Assembly: GCA_020073345.1 (NCBI GenBank)
Contig: JAIQFI010000018.1
Span: 1 to 64,000, forward strand
Direction of reading: 5' to 3'
Length of the DNA: 64,000 nucleotides
DNA from: Terriglobia bacterium
Lineage (GTDB): Bacteria > Acidobacteriota > Terriglobia > Bryobacterales > Bryobacteraceae
Shown here: positions 43,894 through 51,472 of the stretch, one piece after another
Numbering within the stretch: the stretch's first letter is position 1
How the letters are laid out: every line of letters begins with the position of its first letter
Program-made: the position numbers and the translations under genes
Notes under the pieces: generated by a model
What the model was told of the DNA's origin: nothing
Databases searched by the model: none
What the model saw: only the letters and a program-made list of their open reading frames with translations

Positions 43894-45097
43894 TCGGGAC
43901 CGTGACAATGATTCGCGTGCCGCGCCCGGGATCGCTCAGAATCTGGATCTCGCCCCCGATTTGGCGGGCGCGCTCCCGCATACCATCCACGCCGAATCCG
44001 GATGGTTCCGCCCCACTCATGCCCCGACCGCTGTCGCCGACTTCGAGCACGACGGAGCCGGTTCGATACGCCAGCCGAACTCCAATGCGTTCGGTACCAG
44101 AATGTCGGACGGCGTTGGTCAGGGCCTCCTGGGCGATGCGGAGAAGGTTGGCCTCGCACTGCTCGGGTAGCGCATAGGGCTGACCTTCTAGTTTCGTATC
44201 GAGCTGAACGCCGGAATCGGAGGTGAGTTTGCGTCCGATCTGTTCCATCGCGTCGAGCAGGCTGCCGTTCGAAAGTGCGCCGGCCCGCAAGGCGGAGACC
44301 GAACGCCGGGCTTCTTCCAGGCTCTCGCTCGCAAGCTGGCGGGCTTTTTCGATGTGAGCGCGCGCTTCGGTGGAGTCAGGCTGCAAGCGCTGCTCGGCCG
44401 CGTTCAATTGCATCATGATGCCGGTGAAACCTTGCGCCAGCGTATCATGGATGTCCCGCGCGAAACGCGTGCGCTCGGCCACGATTGCGTTACGCTGCTG
44501 TTCCTCAGCCGCACGGCTGACTTCGAACAGACGTTGCAGGTGGCTCGAATACAAGGTCACCAGCCAGCCTGCCGTCACGTGCACCAGTCCCCACAGCGCG
44601 TTCACGTTCCAACTGGATGCCGGGGCCGCGAACTGGAGGATCACACAGGTAATCGTCCAGAGACGCACATACGATTTGCCCACCAGGAGGCCAGAAAGGA
44701 GGATCGTGAGTACCAACGCTCCGCCGTATTGGGGATATTCATAGACGTGATTCGGAAGCGCCGTTGGGGCCACTGGGAGCGTTAGAATCATCGCGATCGC
44801 GCCGAACACCCCCGCGAAAGCGAGCGGACGCAGTCGTTTCCGCGCTAGTGCGGTGAACAGAAGGAAGCCAGCGGGAAACGCTGTGAGGAACCTGAATCCG
44901 AAGGGGCTGTGTCCCCACTCTCGAATGCCCGCCCACCAGAGGAGGCCGAATTGAAGGGCGAGCAGCCCGACCGCAAAGATCAAAATGCGTGTATAGAGTT
45001 CGTTCCGGAGCGGAGCTTCGCGCTCAGCAGTGGCAATTTGCCTCTTGTTCAGTTTCAGCCACGCGTTGATGATCGGATCCAGAATCGCGTTCAGCAT
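43886..45097 (-). CDS. NarX/DesK-type sensor histidine kinase
   Basis: 403 residues from ATG 45097. N-terminal half has about six membrane spans (about 38-185) with little extracytoplasmic loop, suggesting sensing in the membrane. HisKA_3 dimerisation/phospho-acceptor at His217 in RFARDIHDTLAQGFTG, followed by the ATP-binding domain with LLRIAQEALTNAVRHS (N box) and VGDSGRGMSG (G1), GFGVDGMRERA. Cognate response regulator overlaps downstream. Upstream rhomboid-PfkB-esterase-SDR gene run is separated by a hairpin pair. Stimulus unknown. Confidence 0.92.
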   Translation of the reverse strand: MLNAILDPIINAWLKLNKRQIATAEREAPLRNELYTRILIFAVGLLALQFGLLWWAGIREWGHSPFGFRFLTAFPAGFLLFTALARKRLRPLAFAGVFGAIAMILTLPVAPTALPNHVYEYPQYGGALVLTILLSGLLVGKSYVRLWTITCVILQFAAPASSWNVNALWGLVHVTAGWLVTLYSSHLQRLFEVSRAAEEQQRNAIVAERTRFARDIHDTLAQGFTGIMMQLNAAEQRLQPDSTEARAHIEKARQLASESLEEARRSVSALRAGALSNGSLLDAMEQIGRKLTSDSGVQLDTKLEGQPYALPEQCEANLLRIAQEALTNAVRHSGTERIGVRLAYRTGSVVLEVGDSGRGMSGAEPSGFGVDGMRERARQIGGEIQILSDPGRGTRIIVTVPNA

Positions 45098-45140
45098 GAT
45101 TGAATGTCTCCCACAGCAAGAGTACCCGCAGGACCAGCTC

Positions 45141-45189
45141 AAAACCATCGGGATTTCGGTGGGTTTTGGGGTCTACCGGATGGTGGACC
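45141..45189 (-). terminator. Hairpin pair after the rhomboid gene
   Basis: On the minus strand, directly after the rhomboid stop, a GGGTC...GACCC-type stem with loop (about 45170-45189, one mismatch) is followed by a second stem AAAACCCACCG...CGATGGTTTT (45141-45167) whose 3' arm ends in a T-run. Acts as a terminator that isolates the kinase gene, weak to moderate. Confidence 0.45.
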
Positions 45190-45855
45190 CTAGGACTCTT
45201 CGTACCAATGCCGCCAGCGCTGGCGCGACGGGAACAGGCGGATCAAAAGGATTCCGGCGATGAAGCCGCCGATGTGCGCAAAGTAGGCAATGCCACCACC
45301 GGTGTAGCTCCGTTCGCCGATGGATTCGAAGCCGTTCAGAAACTGCATCCCGAACCAGAGGAGCAAGTAAAACGGCGCGGGAATCGACAGGCGGGTAAAA
45401 AAAATGAACAGCAGAACCAAGGTGTCGATGTGCGAACGGGGAAACTTGATCAGGTAAGCGCCCATCACGCCGGCGATGGCGCCGCTGGCTCCGATGGTGG
45501 GAACGCGCGCATAGGGACTCGCGATTACCTGAACCACGGCGGCCGCCAGGCCGCACACCAAGTAGAAGACCAGGAAGCGGCCTCCACCAATCAGGTCCTC
45601 CAGGTTGCGGCCGAAAACCCACAAAAACAGCATGTTTCCCAGTAAGTGCAGCCACCCGCCGTGGAGGAACATGGACGTGAGCAAGGAGATCAGATGCAGA
45701 TCGTCCGGCACGATGCCCCAGTTGTTGACGAACTGGTCGAGGCGGTAGTAGCTCAAGGTGTTCTGGTACAGAAAGATGACGGTGTTGATCGCGATGAGGA
45801 CGCCGGTGATAACAGTGCGCGAGTAAACCCGCTCGCTTGAGCGTAACGGGATCAT
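45190..45855 (-). CDS. Rhomboid-family intramembrane serine protease
   Basis: 221 residues with six membrane spans. Catalytic dyad visible: Ser124 in TIGASGAIAGVMG (span 4) and His184 in YFAHIGGFIAG (span 6). HGGWLHLLGNMLFLWVFG in span 2 and the WR-like loop equivalent upstream fit GlpG-type. The start overlaps the PfkB gene stop (ATGA), placing it at the end of the run SDR, esterase, PfkB, rhomboid. Substrate unknown. Confidence 0.92.
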   Translation of the reverse strand: MIPLRSSERVYSRTVITGVLIAINTVIFLYQNTLSYYRLDQFVNNWGIVPDDLHLISLLTSMFLHGGWLHLLGNMLFLWVFGRNLEDLIGGGRFLVFYLVCGLAAAVVQVIASPYARVPTIGASGAIAGVMGAYLIKFPRSHIDTLVLLFIFFTRLSIPAPFYLLLWFGMQFLNGFESIGERSYTGGGIAYFAHIGGFIAGILLIRLFPSRQRWRHWYEES

Positions 45856-46799
45856 GAATTACGGGCGAAATCGGGGTGGGAGCGGCGTTCGCCACGCTCA
45901 ATCAGGTTACGCGCCTCGCCCTCCGAGGCGATTCCGCCCCGGGCTCCCAGTTGTGTACAGTTTAGAGCAGCCATGGCGTTGGAAAATTCGAGCGCGTCGC
46001 GCAGGGATGCTCCCTTGAGCACAGAATAACAGAACGCTCCGTGAAACACGTCTCCGGCGCCGGTGGTGTCGACGCAATTCACGACGAATCCGGGGGAATA
46101 CACGAATCGTCCGTTTTCGCGTGCGAGCGCACCATCTGGGCCCAGAGTCATGGCGGCGACTCGCATGTTGTACTCGTTCTGGATTTGTTCGAGCGCGCGG
46201 AAGGGATCGCGTTCGCGGGTCCAGCGCTCTGGAAATTCGGTGCTGCCGACCAGGTAATCGACGCAGGCGAGCACTTTATCGAAGCCCGGATAGACGTTAT
46301 CGACATCCACGCTGACGGGGATAGCGTGGTCGCGTGCGATGCGGGCCGCACGCGCGACGGCGGCAGTATCGTGCCCGTCCACATGCAGCATGCGGGCGCA
46401 GGTAATCTTTTCCGGAGTGATATGGGCCGGATCGATGGTCAAGCATTCCGGGCGATGCCAGAAGATAGTGCGCTCGCCGGTGGACTGGTCGATGACGATG
46501 TAGGCGCTCTGGTTGGGGCAGCCGGCGCGGATTTCGACATCGTCGAGGTTGAGACCGGCTTCGCGAAGGCTAGCCATCTGGATGCGGCCGCGTTCGTCGT
46601 CGCCGACCGCGCCGATGTACTTGGTCCGCAGGCCCAGCTTGCCGCAGGTTGTAAGCGCGGTAGCCACCTGGCCGCCGGGGCTGACGATTTCGCGCTCGAA
46701 GGCGACCTTGCCGCCGTGCTCCGGGTATTTCGAAACCAGCAGAAGCGTATCGGTGGCGTTGAGGCCCACTCCGACCAGATCGAAGGCGGGCGTTGTCAC
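45852..46799 (-). CDS. PfkB-family sugar/nucleoside kinase
   Basis: 315 residues of the ribokinase/PfkB family: opening FDLVGVGLNATDTLLLV, the PGGQVATALTTCGKLGLRTKYIG substrate region, and the ATP/anion-hole motif DTTGAGDVFHGAFC with the catalytic base Asp. The substrate could be a sugar, 2-keto-3-deoxygluconate or nucleoside; nothing near it settles this. Overlaps the esterase gene (ATGA) and the rhomboid gene (ATGA). Confidence 0.9.
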   Translation of the reverse strand: MTTPAFDLVGVGLNATDTLLLVSKYPEHGGKVAFEREIVSPGGQVATALTTCGKLGLRTKYIGAVGDDERGRIQMASLREAGLNLDDVEIRAGCPNQSAYIVIDQSTGERTIFWHRPECLTIDPAHITPEKITCARMLHVDGHDTAAVARAARIARDHAIPVSVDVDNVYPGFDKVLACVDYLVGSTEFPERWTRERDPFRALEQIQNEYNMRVAAMTLGPDGALARENGRFVYSPGFVVNCVDTTGAGDVFHGAFCYSVLKGASLRDALEFSNAMAALNCTQLGARGGIASEGEARNLIERGERRSHPDFARNS

Positions 46800-48475
46800 G
46801 GATTGTTGATCGCGCTGAGGATGGTATCGATCAGCAGGCCGTGGTCCTGCACCAGACTAATGACTTCCGAAATATGATTCTCGCCGGGAACGTAGAGCAA
46901 GCGGGCCGCAACAAAGTTCTTCTTGAGGGTCAAAACAAAATCGCGAGCCTGTCTGGGCAGGCCGAAATAATCGTACTGGCAGTAGCTGATCAGGAAGGGC
47001 GGCGCGCCGGAATGGGCGTGGATAACAGGCGAGGCGTCGTGCCTGTCACCAACCGCAAGAAACGTATCCAGATGATCCACGTCGTACATGCCGCTCATGG
47101 CGATGACGCTGTGAATGGCGGTGCGGTCGAGATCGACCTTCTTCAGATACTTTTCGTCGAGCGCCAGGAGTGCAGCCAGGTGAGCTCCGGCCGAGTGCCC
47201 GCTGAGATAAATGCGCGCCGGATCGCCGCCACGCTCCGCGATGTTCCGAGCCACCCAGGCGAACGCCGCGGCGACGTCCTCGACCTGCGCGGGATGAGGG
47301 TTCTGCGGCATCAGCCGGTAACTGGGGATCGCAACTCCGACGCCGACCCGCGCGAGACGATCGCCCAGGGCCTGGTACACGGAGCGGTCGCCGGTTCTCC
47401 AAGACCCGCCGTGCACGAACACCAGCACCGGGAAGTTCTTTTTGCCACGGGGCAGATACAGATCGAGCTTGTGCTTTTCGGCATCGGCAGGCGCGCCGTC
47501 CGTGTAAGAGATGCCGGCCTGCACGTCCACGTTGGAGGAAGTCTGCGCGGCGGGCAGGGTTATGTTAGCGGGAGGACCAACGAATATCGGATTGGTGACG
47601 ATCCAAGGGCGTTCCTCGCCGTCGATAGAAAGCAGTGCTTCGAGACGGTAAGCGCCCATGTCGCGCACGATGTAGTCGAGCTTCGAGTCGTGAGATTCGG
47701 CGACCACCATGTTGTCGCGCAGCAGGCGAATGGTGGCGGGGACGGGAAGCCTCGCGTTGATGGTGACCGTACCGGTCAAAGGATTGTGCGCCACGGAGTC
47801 ACCGATCTCAAACACGCCGAAGTAACTTTGCGCAATGAAAGCCATGCCGGTGGGATCGCACAGCCAGTCATGAGCCACGTAGGCGTGTCCGGCGGCGAGC
47901 GAGGCGCGGATCGCGGATTCGGTCAGTTCGGTGGCCAGGATGTGAGTGGTCGCGTGGCGAAAGGCCGCGGTATAGGCATCGGTCAGGTCCTTGCCAGCCT
48001 TCCCCGGGGGAAGATGCGTCCGCGCGAAAATTACGGATTGGACGGGCGGCGGCTGCGCTATCGAGTGGGCATCCGAACCGAAGGCTTCATCGGGGCGCTG
48101 TTTGAACTTCGAAGGTAAACGCTGCGCATCTTCTTCCTGAGGCGAGCCGAAGATGTCGGTGCCCTTGAAATCGGTGTCGGGCGCATGCAGGAAGAGGACT
48201 CCGTCGCGCGTACCCTCGGTGGCGGCGCCGAAGACCACCTGAACGCCGGCGTTATGCGCGGGCTGCAGAAGTATCTGTTGGGCGGCGGGCTCGGGAATGA
48301 AGACCGCCCGATAGTCCTGATAGACTCCTTCGGCCAAGAGGCTGGCGCGAGTCTTCTTCCATTCGACGATCTGTGAGTGGACGGCTTCCAGACGGTCGTC
48401 CTTCAGGCGCTCCGTGGGCGTGCGGGCGGAAGCGGCACAGCACAACGCGATACTGATCAGGACAGCGACTCGCAC
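46796..48475 (-). CDS. Degenerate PHP domain fused to alpha/beta-hydrolase esterase
   Basis: 559 residues with signal peptide (MRVAVLISIALCCAASA). N-terminal part (about 20-215) follows the fold of acidobacterial PHP-type phosphoesterases (GVYQDYRAVF, FGSDAHS, AHDWLCDPTG), but where the first metal-binding His motif should follow YRAVF the sequence reads IPEPAAQ, so it is probably inactive. A beta-sandwich linker (about 215-300) leads to a BD-FAE/esterase-type alpha/beta-hydrolase (about 310-559): oxyanion motif FVHGGSWR near 354, nucleophile GHSAG near 427, acid in QYDYFGLP, His in GENHISEV. The pairing is uncommon. In a run with SDR, PfkB and rhomboid genes. Confidence 0.8.
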   Translation of the reverse strand: MRVAVLISIALCCAASARTPTERLKDDRLEAVHSQIVEWKKTRASLLAEGVYQDYRAVFIPEPAAQQILLQPAHNAGVQVVFGAATEGTRDGVLFLHAPDTDFKGTDIFGSPQEEDAQRLPSKFKQRPDEAFGSDAHSIAQPPPVQSVIFARTHLPPGKAGKDLTDAYTAAFRHATTHILATELTESAIRASLAAGHAYVAHDWLCDPTGMAFIAQSYFGVFEIGDSVAHNPLTGTVTINARLPVPATIRLLRDNMVVAESHDSKLDYIVRDMGAYRLEALLSIDGEERPWIVTNPIFVGPPANITLPAAQTSSNVDVQAGISYTDGAPADAEKHKLDLYLPRGKKNFPVLVFVHGGSWRTGDRSVYQALGDRLARVGVGVAIPSYRLMPQNPHPAQVEDVAAAFAWVARNIAERGGDPARIYLSGHSAGAHLAALLALDEKYLKKVDLDRTAIHSVIAMSGMYDVDHLDTFLAVGDRHDASPVIHAHSGAPPFLISYCQYDYFGLPRQARDFVLTLKKNFVAARLLYVPGENHISEVISLVQDHGLLIDTILSAINNP

Positions 48476-48499
48476 GATTCCATTCTAGACTGGTCCAGT

Positions 48500-49288
48500 T
48501 TAAATGCCGTGGAGCATGCCGCCGTCAACCTGGAGGCTGGCCCCAGTGATATAGCCGGCGGCGTCGGACAGGAGAAACACGGCGGCTGCGGCGAACTCTT
48601 CGGGATCGCCGTAGCGGGCCATCGGGATGGTGGCGAAAATGCGGCTCTGCTGTTCGGGGACGGTGATGCCGGAGCGCTGGGCGTTGTCTTGGTCGATTTC
48701 CTTGACGCGGTCGGTATCGATGCGCCCAGGAATTAGCTGGTTCACGCGAATCTTGTGGGGTGCGAGCTCGTTGGCAAGGATTTTCGAGAGCGCTGACACT
48801 GACGTTCGCATCACCGTGGAGAGCGCGAGATTGCCAATGGGCTCTCTGACGGCCGACGAAGTCGGCAGCAAAATGGACCCGCCGCCGCGCGCCGTCATCG
48901 ACGGCACGGCCAAGCGGATCATGCGTACGGCGCTCAACAACAGCAATTCGAACGCACCTTGCCAAGCGGCATCGTCGAATTTGAGAACGGGACCTGGCGG
49001 TGGGCCGCCCGAATTCGTGTAGAGCAGATCGACGCCGCCAAAACGGTCGATTGTTTCATGGTGCCAATTCGTGAGCGCGTCGGCGGAACGGACGTCGGCA
49101 GCCAGGGCGAGGACGTCGGCTCCGGTTTCCGTTCGGATCTTCTCAGCGGCGGCTGTAGCGGCCTCGGGGCTACGCGAGGACAAGGAAACTTTTGCACCTT
49201 CGCGGGCCAGGGCGCGGGCCACCGCGAATCCGAGGCCGCGGCTGGCGCCGGCGACCATGGCAACTTTGTTCGTGAGACCGAGGTTCAT
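48500..49288 (-). CDS. SDR-family oxidoreductase, catalytic Tyr and Lys replaced
   Basis: 262 residues with classical SDR cofactor motif GASRGLGFAV and NSGGPPPGP in place of NNAG. Ser144 of the active site is present in LPTSSAV, but where YxxxK is expected the sequence is LSTVM (Leu156, Met160), so proton relay should fail. This is the pattern of the BKR-like SDR subgroup that lacks the catalytic Tyr. C-terminal IPMARYGDPEEFAAAAVFLLSDAAGYITGASLQVDGG is typical FabG-like. First gene of the minus-strand run ending at the rhomboid; TACAAT lies 12 bases before the ATG. Confidence 0.87.
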   Translation of the reverse strand: MNLGLTNKVAMVAGASRGLGFAVARALAREGAKVSLSSRSPEAATAAAEKIRTETGADVLALAADVRSADALTNWHHETIDRFGGVDLLYTNSGGPPPGPVLKFDDAAWQGAFELLLLSAVRMIRLAVPSMTARGGGSILLPTSSAVREPIGNLALSTVMRTSVSALSKILANELAPHKIRVNQLIPGRIDTDRVKEIDQDNAQRSGITVPEQQSRIFATIPMARYGDPEEFAAAAVFLLSDAAGYITGASLQVDGGMLHGI

Positions 49289-49320
49289 GAGGAATATTCG
49301 ATTGTACGAGAATTAGTAGT

Positions 49321-49902
49321 TTGAATCCGCAAGGTTTGAATAAAGAAAGCCCCGCTCCCTCGGTTAAGAAGCTCACGGAAATCTTCTTCCGCATCGGCAA
49401 CACCACGTTTGGAGGCGGATACGTGACCATCGGCATGCTGGGACGCGAGCTGGTGGACACGCGGCGCTGGATCAGCGCGGAGAAGTTCGATCTGGCGTTC
49501 GCCCTGGCGCGCGTAACGCCGGGAACCAACCTGATTGCATTCTGCGCCGCCATCGGTGCGTTGATTTGCGGCGTCGCGGGAGCCGTGGCGGCAGTGGTGG
49601 CGCTGACCGCGCCCTCGTCGGTGCTGGCCGTACTGATCATGCAGGGATTCGAATCGTTTCAGGGGAACCGCATCGCGATGGCGGCCATCGGCGGAACCGT
49701 CGCGGCGGTGGCGGGCATGATGTGGGCCACCATCTGGGTGATTCTGCGGCCGCACGTGGGAGGGCTTATACGGAACCTACAGGTGGTACTGATCGCAGGA
49801 GGGGCGTTCGCAGCGTCGCGGATCTTCGGCATTACGCCACTGCCCATCATCCTGGCGGGCACGCTGATCGGATTCCTGTGGAAGGACGAGAAGCCCACGT
49901 GA
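49321..49902 (+). CDS. Chromate transporter, half-size subunit 1 (CHR domain)
   Basis: 193 residues from TTG 49321. N-terminal CHR domain of the chromate ion transporter superfamily: LTEIFFRIGNTTFGGGYVTIGML, RRWISAEKFDLAFALARVTPGTNLIAFC, and about six spans. CHR proteins come as one long or two short paralogous proteins; here the second half is a separate coupled gene (GTGA overlap). Proton-coupled export of chromate or a related oxyanion is the family function; the true substrate may differ. Divergent from the SDR gene by 32 bases. Confidence 0.83.
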   Translation: MNPQGLNKESPAPSVKKLTEIFFRIGNTTFGGGYVTIGMLGRELVDTRRWISAEKFDLAFALARVTPGTNLIAFCAAIGALICGVAGAVAAVVALTAPSSVLAVLIMQGFESFQGNRIAMAAIGGTVAAVAGMMWATIWVILRPHVGGLIRNLQVVLIAGGAFAASRIFGITPLPIILAGTLIGFLWKDEKPT

Positions 49903-50417
49903 ATCCGCTGGTTCTCTATCTGCTGTTGCTGAAGGCGAGTCTTACGTCGTTCAGCGGCCTGGGTTCGCTTCCGATGGTGCGGAACGATTTCGTGGTGGAG
50001 CGCCATCTGCTCACCGATCACCAGCTGAACATGGCCGTGGTGGCGGGACGCACCGGGCCCGGACCGTACGGTCTTTACCTGGTGTGCGTCGCGTATGCCG
50101 TGGGAGGCTTCCCCGGGGCGATCATGGGCTTCCTTGCTCTGATCACGCCGGCGTTTCTGGTGATCCCGCTGATGCGCTGGATCGGAGCGCGGGCCGATAT
50201 CCCGCGCGTCCGGAGCGCGATTCGGGGATTACTGCTGGCCAGCGCCGGTCTGCTGCTCTCTTCTTCAGTACCGCTCACGGTGGATGCGTACACAGGTCTC
50301 TTCTCCGCACTGCTGATGGTGGCGAGCTTCGCAGTGCTCACATTCACGCGCATCGATTCGGCATGGCTAATCCTGGGGGCGGCCGGCGCGGGGTTAGCCG
50401 CGAGTCTGTTTCATTAG
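49899..50417 (+). CDS. Chromate transporter, half-size subunit 2 (CHR domain)
   Basis: 172 residues from GTG 49899, overlapping the first subunit's stop. Second CHR-type half: LLKASLTSFSGLGSLPMVRNDFV, the VVAGRTGPGPYGLYLVCVAYAVGGFPGA segment matching the GPxA/GPGPxG motif, and four to five spans. Works as a heterodimer with the first half in the known short-chain CHR pairs. Ends 28 bases from a convergent small membrane protein gene. Confidence 0.83.
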   Translation: MNPLVLYLLLLKASLTSFSGLGSLPMVRNDFVVERHLLTDHQLNMAVVAGRTGPGPYGLYLVCVAYAVGGFPGAIMGFLALITPAFLVIPLMRWIGARADIPRVRSAIRGLLLASAGLLLSSSVPLTVDAYTGLFSALLMVASFAVLTFTRIDSAWLILGAAGAGLAASLFH

Positions 50418-50445
50418 GCCCAGGTGAGCGCAATGGCGCAGCCTA

Positions 50446-50709
50446 TTAGTAAGTACGCATCGCGGCCTCGTAAAGATAGAGGGCCGCTAAAGCCAAGCCG
50501 AGTATCACGGTCACGATGGTCATCGTAATTCCCCACCGGTCGATGGCGCCGATCTTGCGAAACGTCGCTACCTGTTGAGGAATCAGACGTTCCTCGCCGG
50601 CAGCCAAGTGCAGATAGTCGTCTTCCCGCATGGTCACGAACTTCCTGTAGAGAGCCAGCGCCAGGGTTGCGAGTCCCAGGATGGCCCAAAAGATCACGAA
50701 TGTAGTCAC
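50446..50709 (-). CDS. Small two-span membrane protein, hypothetical
   Basis: 87 residues if started at GTG 50709 (GGAGG at 50721-50725 on the minus strand); the frame is open further upstream. Two membrane spans (about 5-22 and 60-82) flank a charged loop (KFVTMREDDYLHLAAGEERLI). Sigma-54-like promoter elements precede it at 50739-50754. Looks like a small respiratory- or sensor-associated subunit, but I cannot name a family. Confidence 0.5.
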   Translation of the reverse strand: MTTFVIFWAILGLATLALALYRKFVTMREDDYLHLAAGEERLIPQQVATFRKIGAIDRWGITMTIVTVILGLALAALYLYEAAMRTY

Positions 50710-50738
50710 GGCTGTTATTACCTCCAGGCCGTTACATT

Positions 50739-50754
50739 CGCAATCGGAAGGCCA
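50739..50754 (-). promoter_or_regulatory. Sigma-54-like -24/-12 promoter
   Basis: On the minus strand TGGC (50754-50751) and TTGC (50743-50740) have the required GG-GC spacing (TGGCCTTCCGATTGCG). A start near 50729 gives a short leader containing GGAGG before the GTG at 50709. Confidence 0.4.
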
Positions 50755-50783
50755 AGCGGGCCGCGACCGGCGTTGTGGGTAGA

Positions 50784-50833
50784 TAAAAAACAAAGCCGCG
50801 ACGGGTGTCCTTCGAGCAGGCTACCCGCGCGGC
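50784..50833 (-). terminator. Rho-independent terminator after the Lys-rich gene
   Basis: On the minus strand GCCGCGCGGGT (50833-50823) pairs with ACCCGTCGCGGC (50806-50795) with one bulged base and is followed by TTTGTTTTTT (50794-50785). It ends the transcript of the small Lys-rich gene 24 bases upstream. Confidence 0.8.
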
Positions 50834-50857
50834 TGTTATCCGAGAATCAGCGCAAGA

Positions 50858-51070
50858 CTACTTCTTGTCCGCGTCCTTGGCCTTCTTGGCACCCTTCTTC
50901 GCGGTGTCCTTGCCGTCCTTTGCGTCAGTCTTGGCGTCGCCCTTTTTCTTGCCGCCCTTTTTCTTGGTGGTGGTTTTGGCGTCTTTGTCTTTGCCGTCCT
51001 GGGCCAGCGTAACGCCAGCAACGCCGATCGTCAGCGCCAGGGCCAGCATGATGCTCATGAGCTTCTTCAT
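50858..51070 (-). CDS. Small exported Lys/Asp-rich protein
   Basis: 70 residues: signal peptide (MKKLMSIMLALALTIGVAGVTLAQ, cleavage after Ala/Gln), then about 47 residues composed almost only of Lys, Asp, Gly, Ala and Thr, with repeated KDAK/KKG motifs. Clear GGAGA ribosome site before ATG, and a strong terminator 24 bases past the stop, support a real, separately transcribed gene. Probably periplasmic and disordered; metal or anionic polymer binding is a guess. The 213-base upstream gap contains a perfect AAATGCC/GGCATTT repeat. Confidence 0.6.
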   Translation of the reverse strand: MKKLMSIMLALALTIGVAGVTLAQDGKDKDAKTTTKKKGGKKKGDAKTDAKDGKDTAKKGAKKAKDADKK

Positions 51071-51105
51071 TTGGGTGAGATCTCCTTCTTTCTTGGCCGA
51101 ACGGC

Positions 51106-51124
51106 AAATGCCATAGCGGCATTT
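51106..51124. promoter_or_regulatory. Inverted repeat upstream of the Lys-rich gene
   Basis: AAATGCC, five-base loop, GGCATTT, perfect 7-bp arms, 36 bases upstream of the start of the minus-strand gene. Shape and place suit an operator or leader hairpin. Confidence 0.4.
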
Positions 51125-51283
51125 CTATGTTCACAACTGGAGATGAATAGGGCCTTAAGCACCCATTAAAATCGTTTCATTCCACGGGTTCCGGCAGGAA
51201 CTTTCGGTTAACTTCTATTCGCTGAAGGTATTGCGAAAACAGCCGGGTTTGGCCCGAAGCGGCCTAGGCTACGGTAGAGGGGC

Positions 51284-51472
51284 ATGAAACAGCAAGAACT
51301 GGGGCGGGAATTGGCTCGGGAAGCCCGGCTGCCGCCGGCAGTAGCGCAGGACCGGATCGACGAACTGGTGCACCGGATCGTGAGGAAACTACGCCGCGGC
51401 CAGCGGGTGGATCTGCCGGGAGTCGGGAAGCTGGTCATCAGCGGGCGGGCGAACCGCGCGGGCCGGCGATGA
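51284..51472 (+). CDS. Truncated HU/IHF-like protein
   Basis: 62 residues that align with the first two-thirds of HU: MKQQELGRELAREARLPP covers helix 1, AQDRIDELVHRIVRKLRRGQ helix 2, and RVDLPGVGKLVISGRANRAGRR strands 1-2, ending where the DNA-binding beta-arm of HU begins. The family's usual length is about 90, so strand 3 and helix 3 are absent. The stop overlaps the start of the TIR gene (ATGA), whose N-terminus carries the complementary HU half. I infer a heterodimeric DNA-binding partner. The 213 bases upstream hold no gene; a weak -10-like TACGGT lies just before the ATG. Confidence 0.72.
   Translation: MKQQELGRELAREARLPPAVAQDRIDELVHRIVRKLRRGQRVDLPGVGKLVISGRANRAGRR

Noticed and set aside
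51125-51283. Small RNA or tRNA in the gap before the HU-like gene
   Set aside because: No cloverleaf or conserved tRNA boxes; only short weak hairpins such as GTTCC-GGCA-GGAAC.
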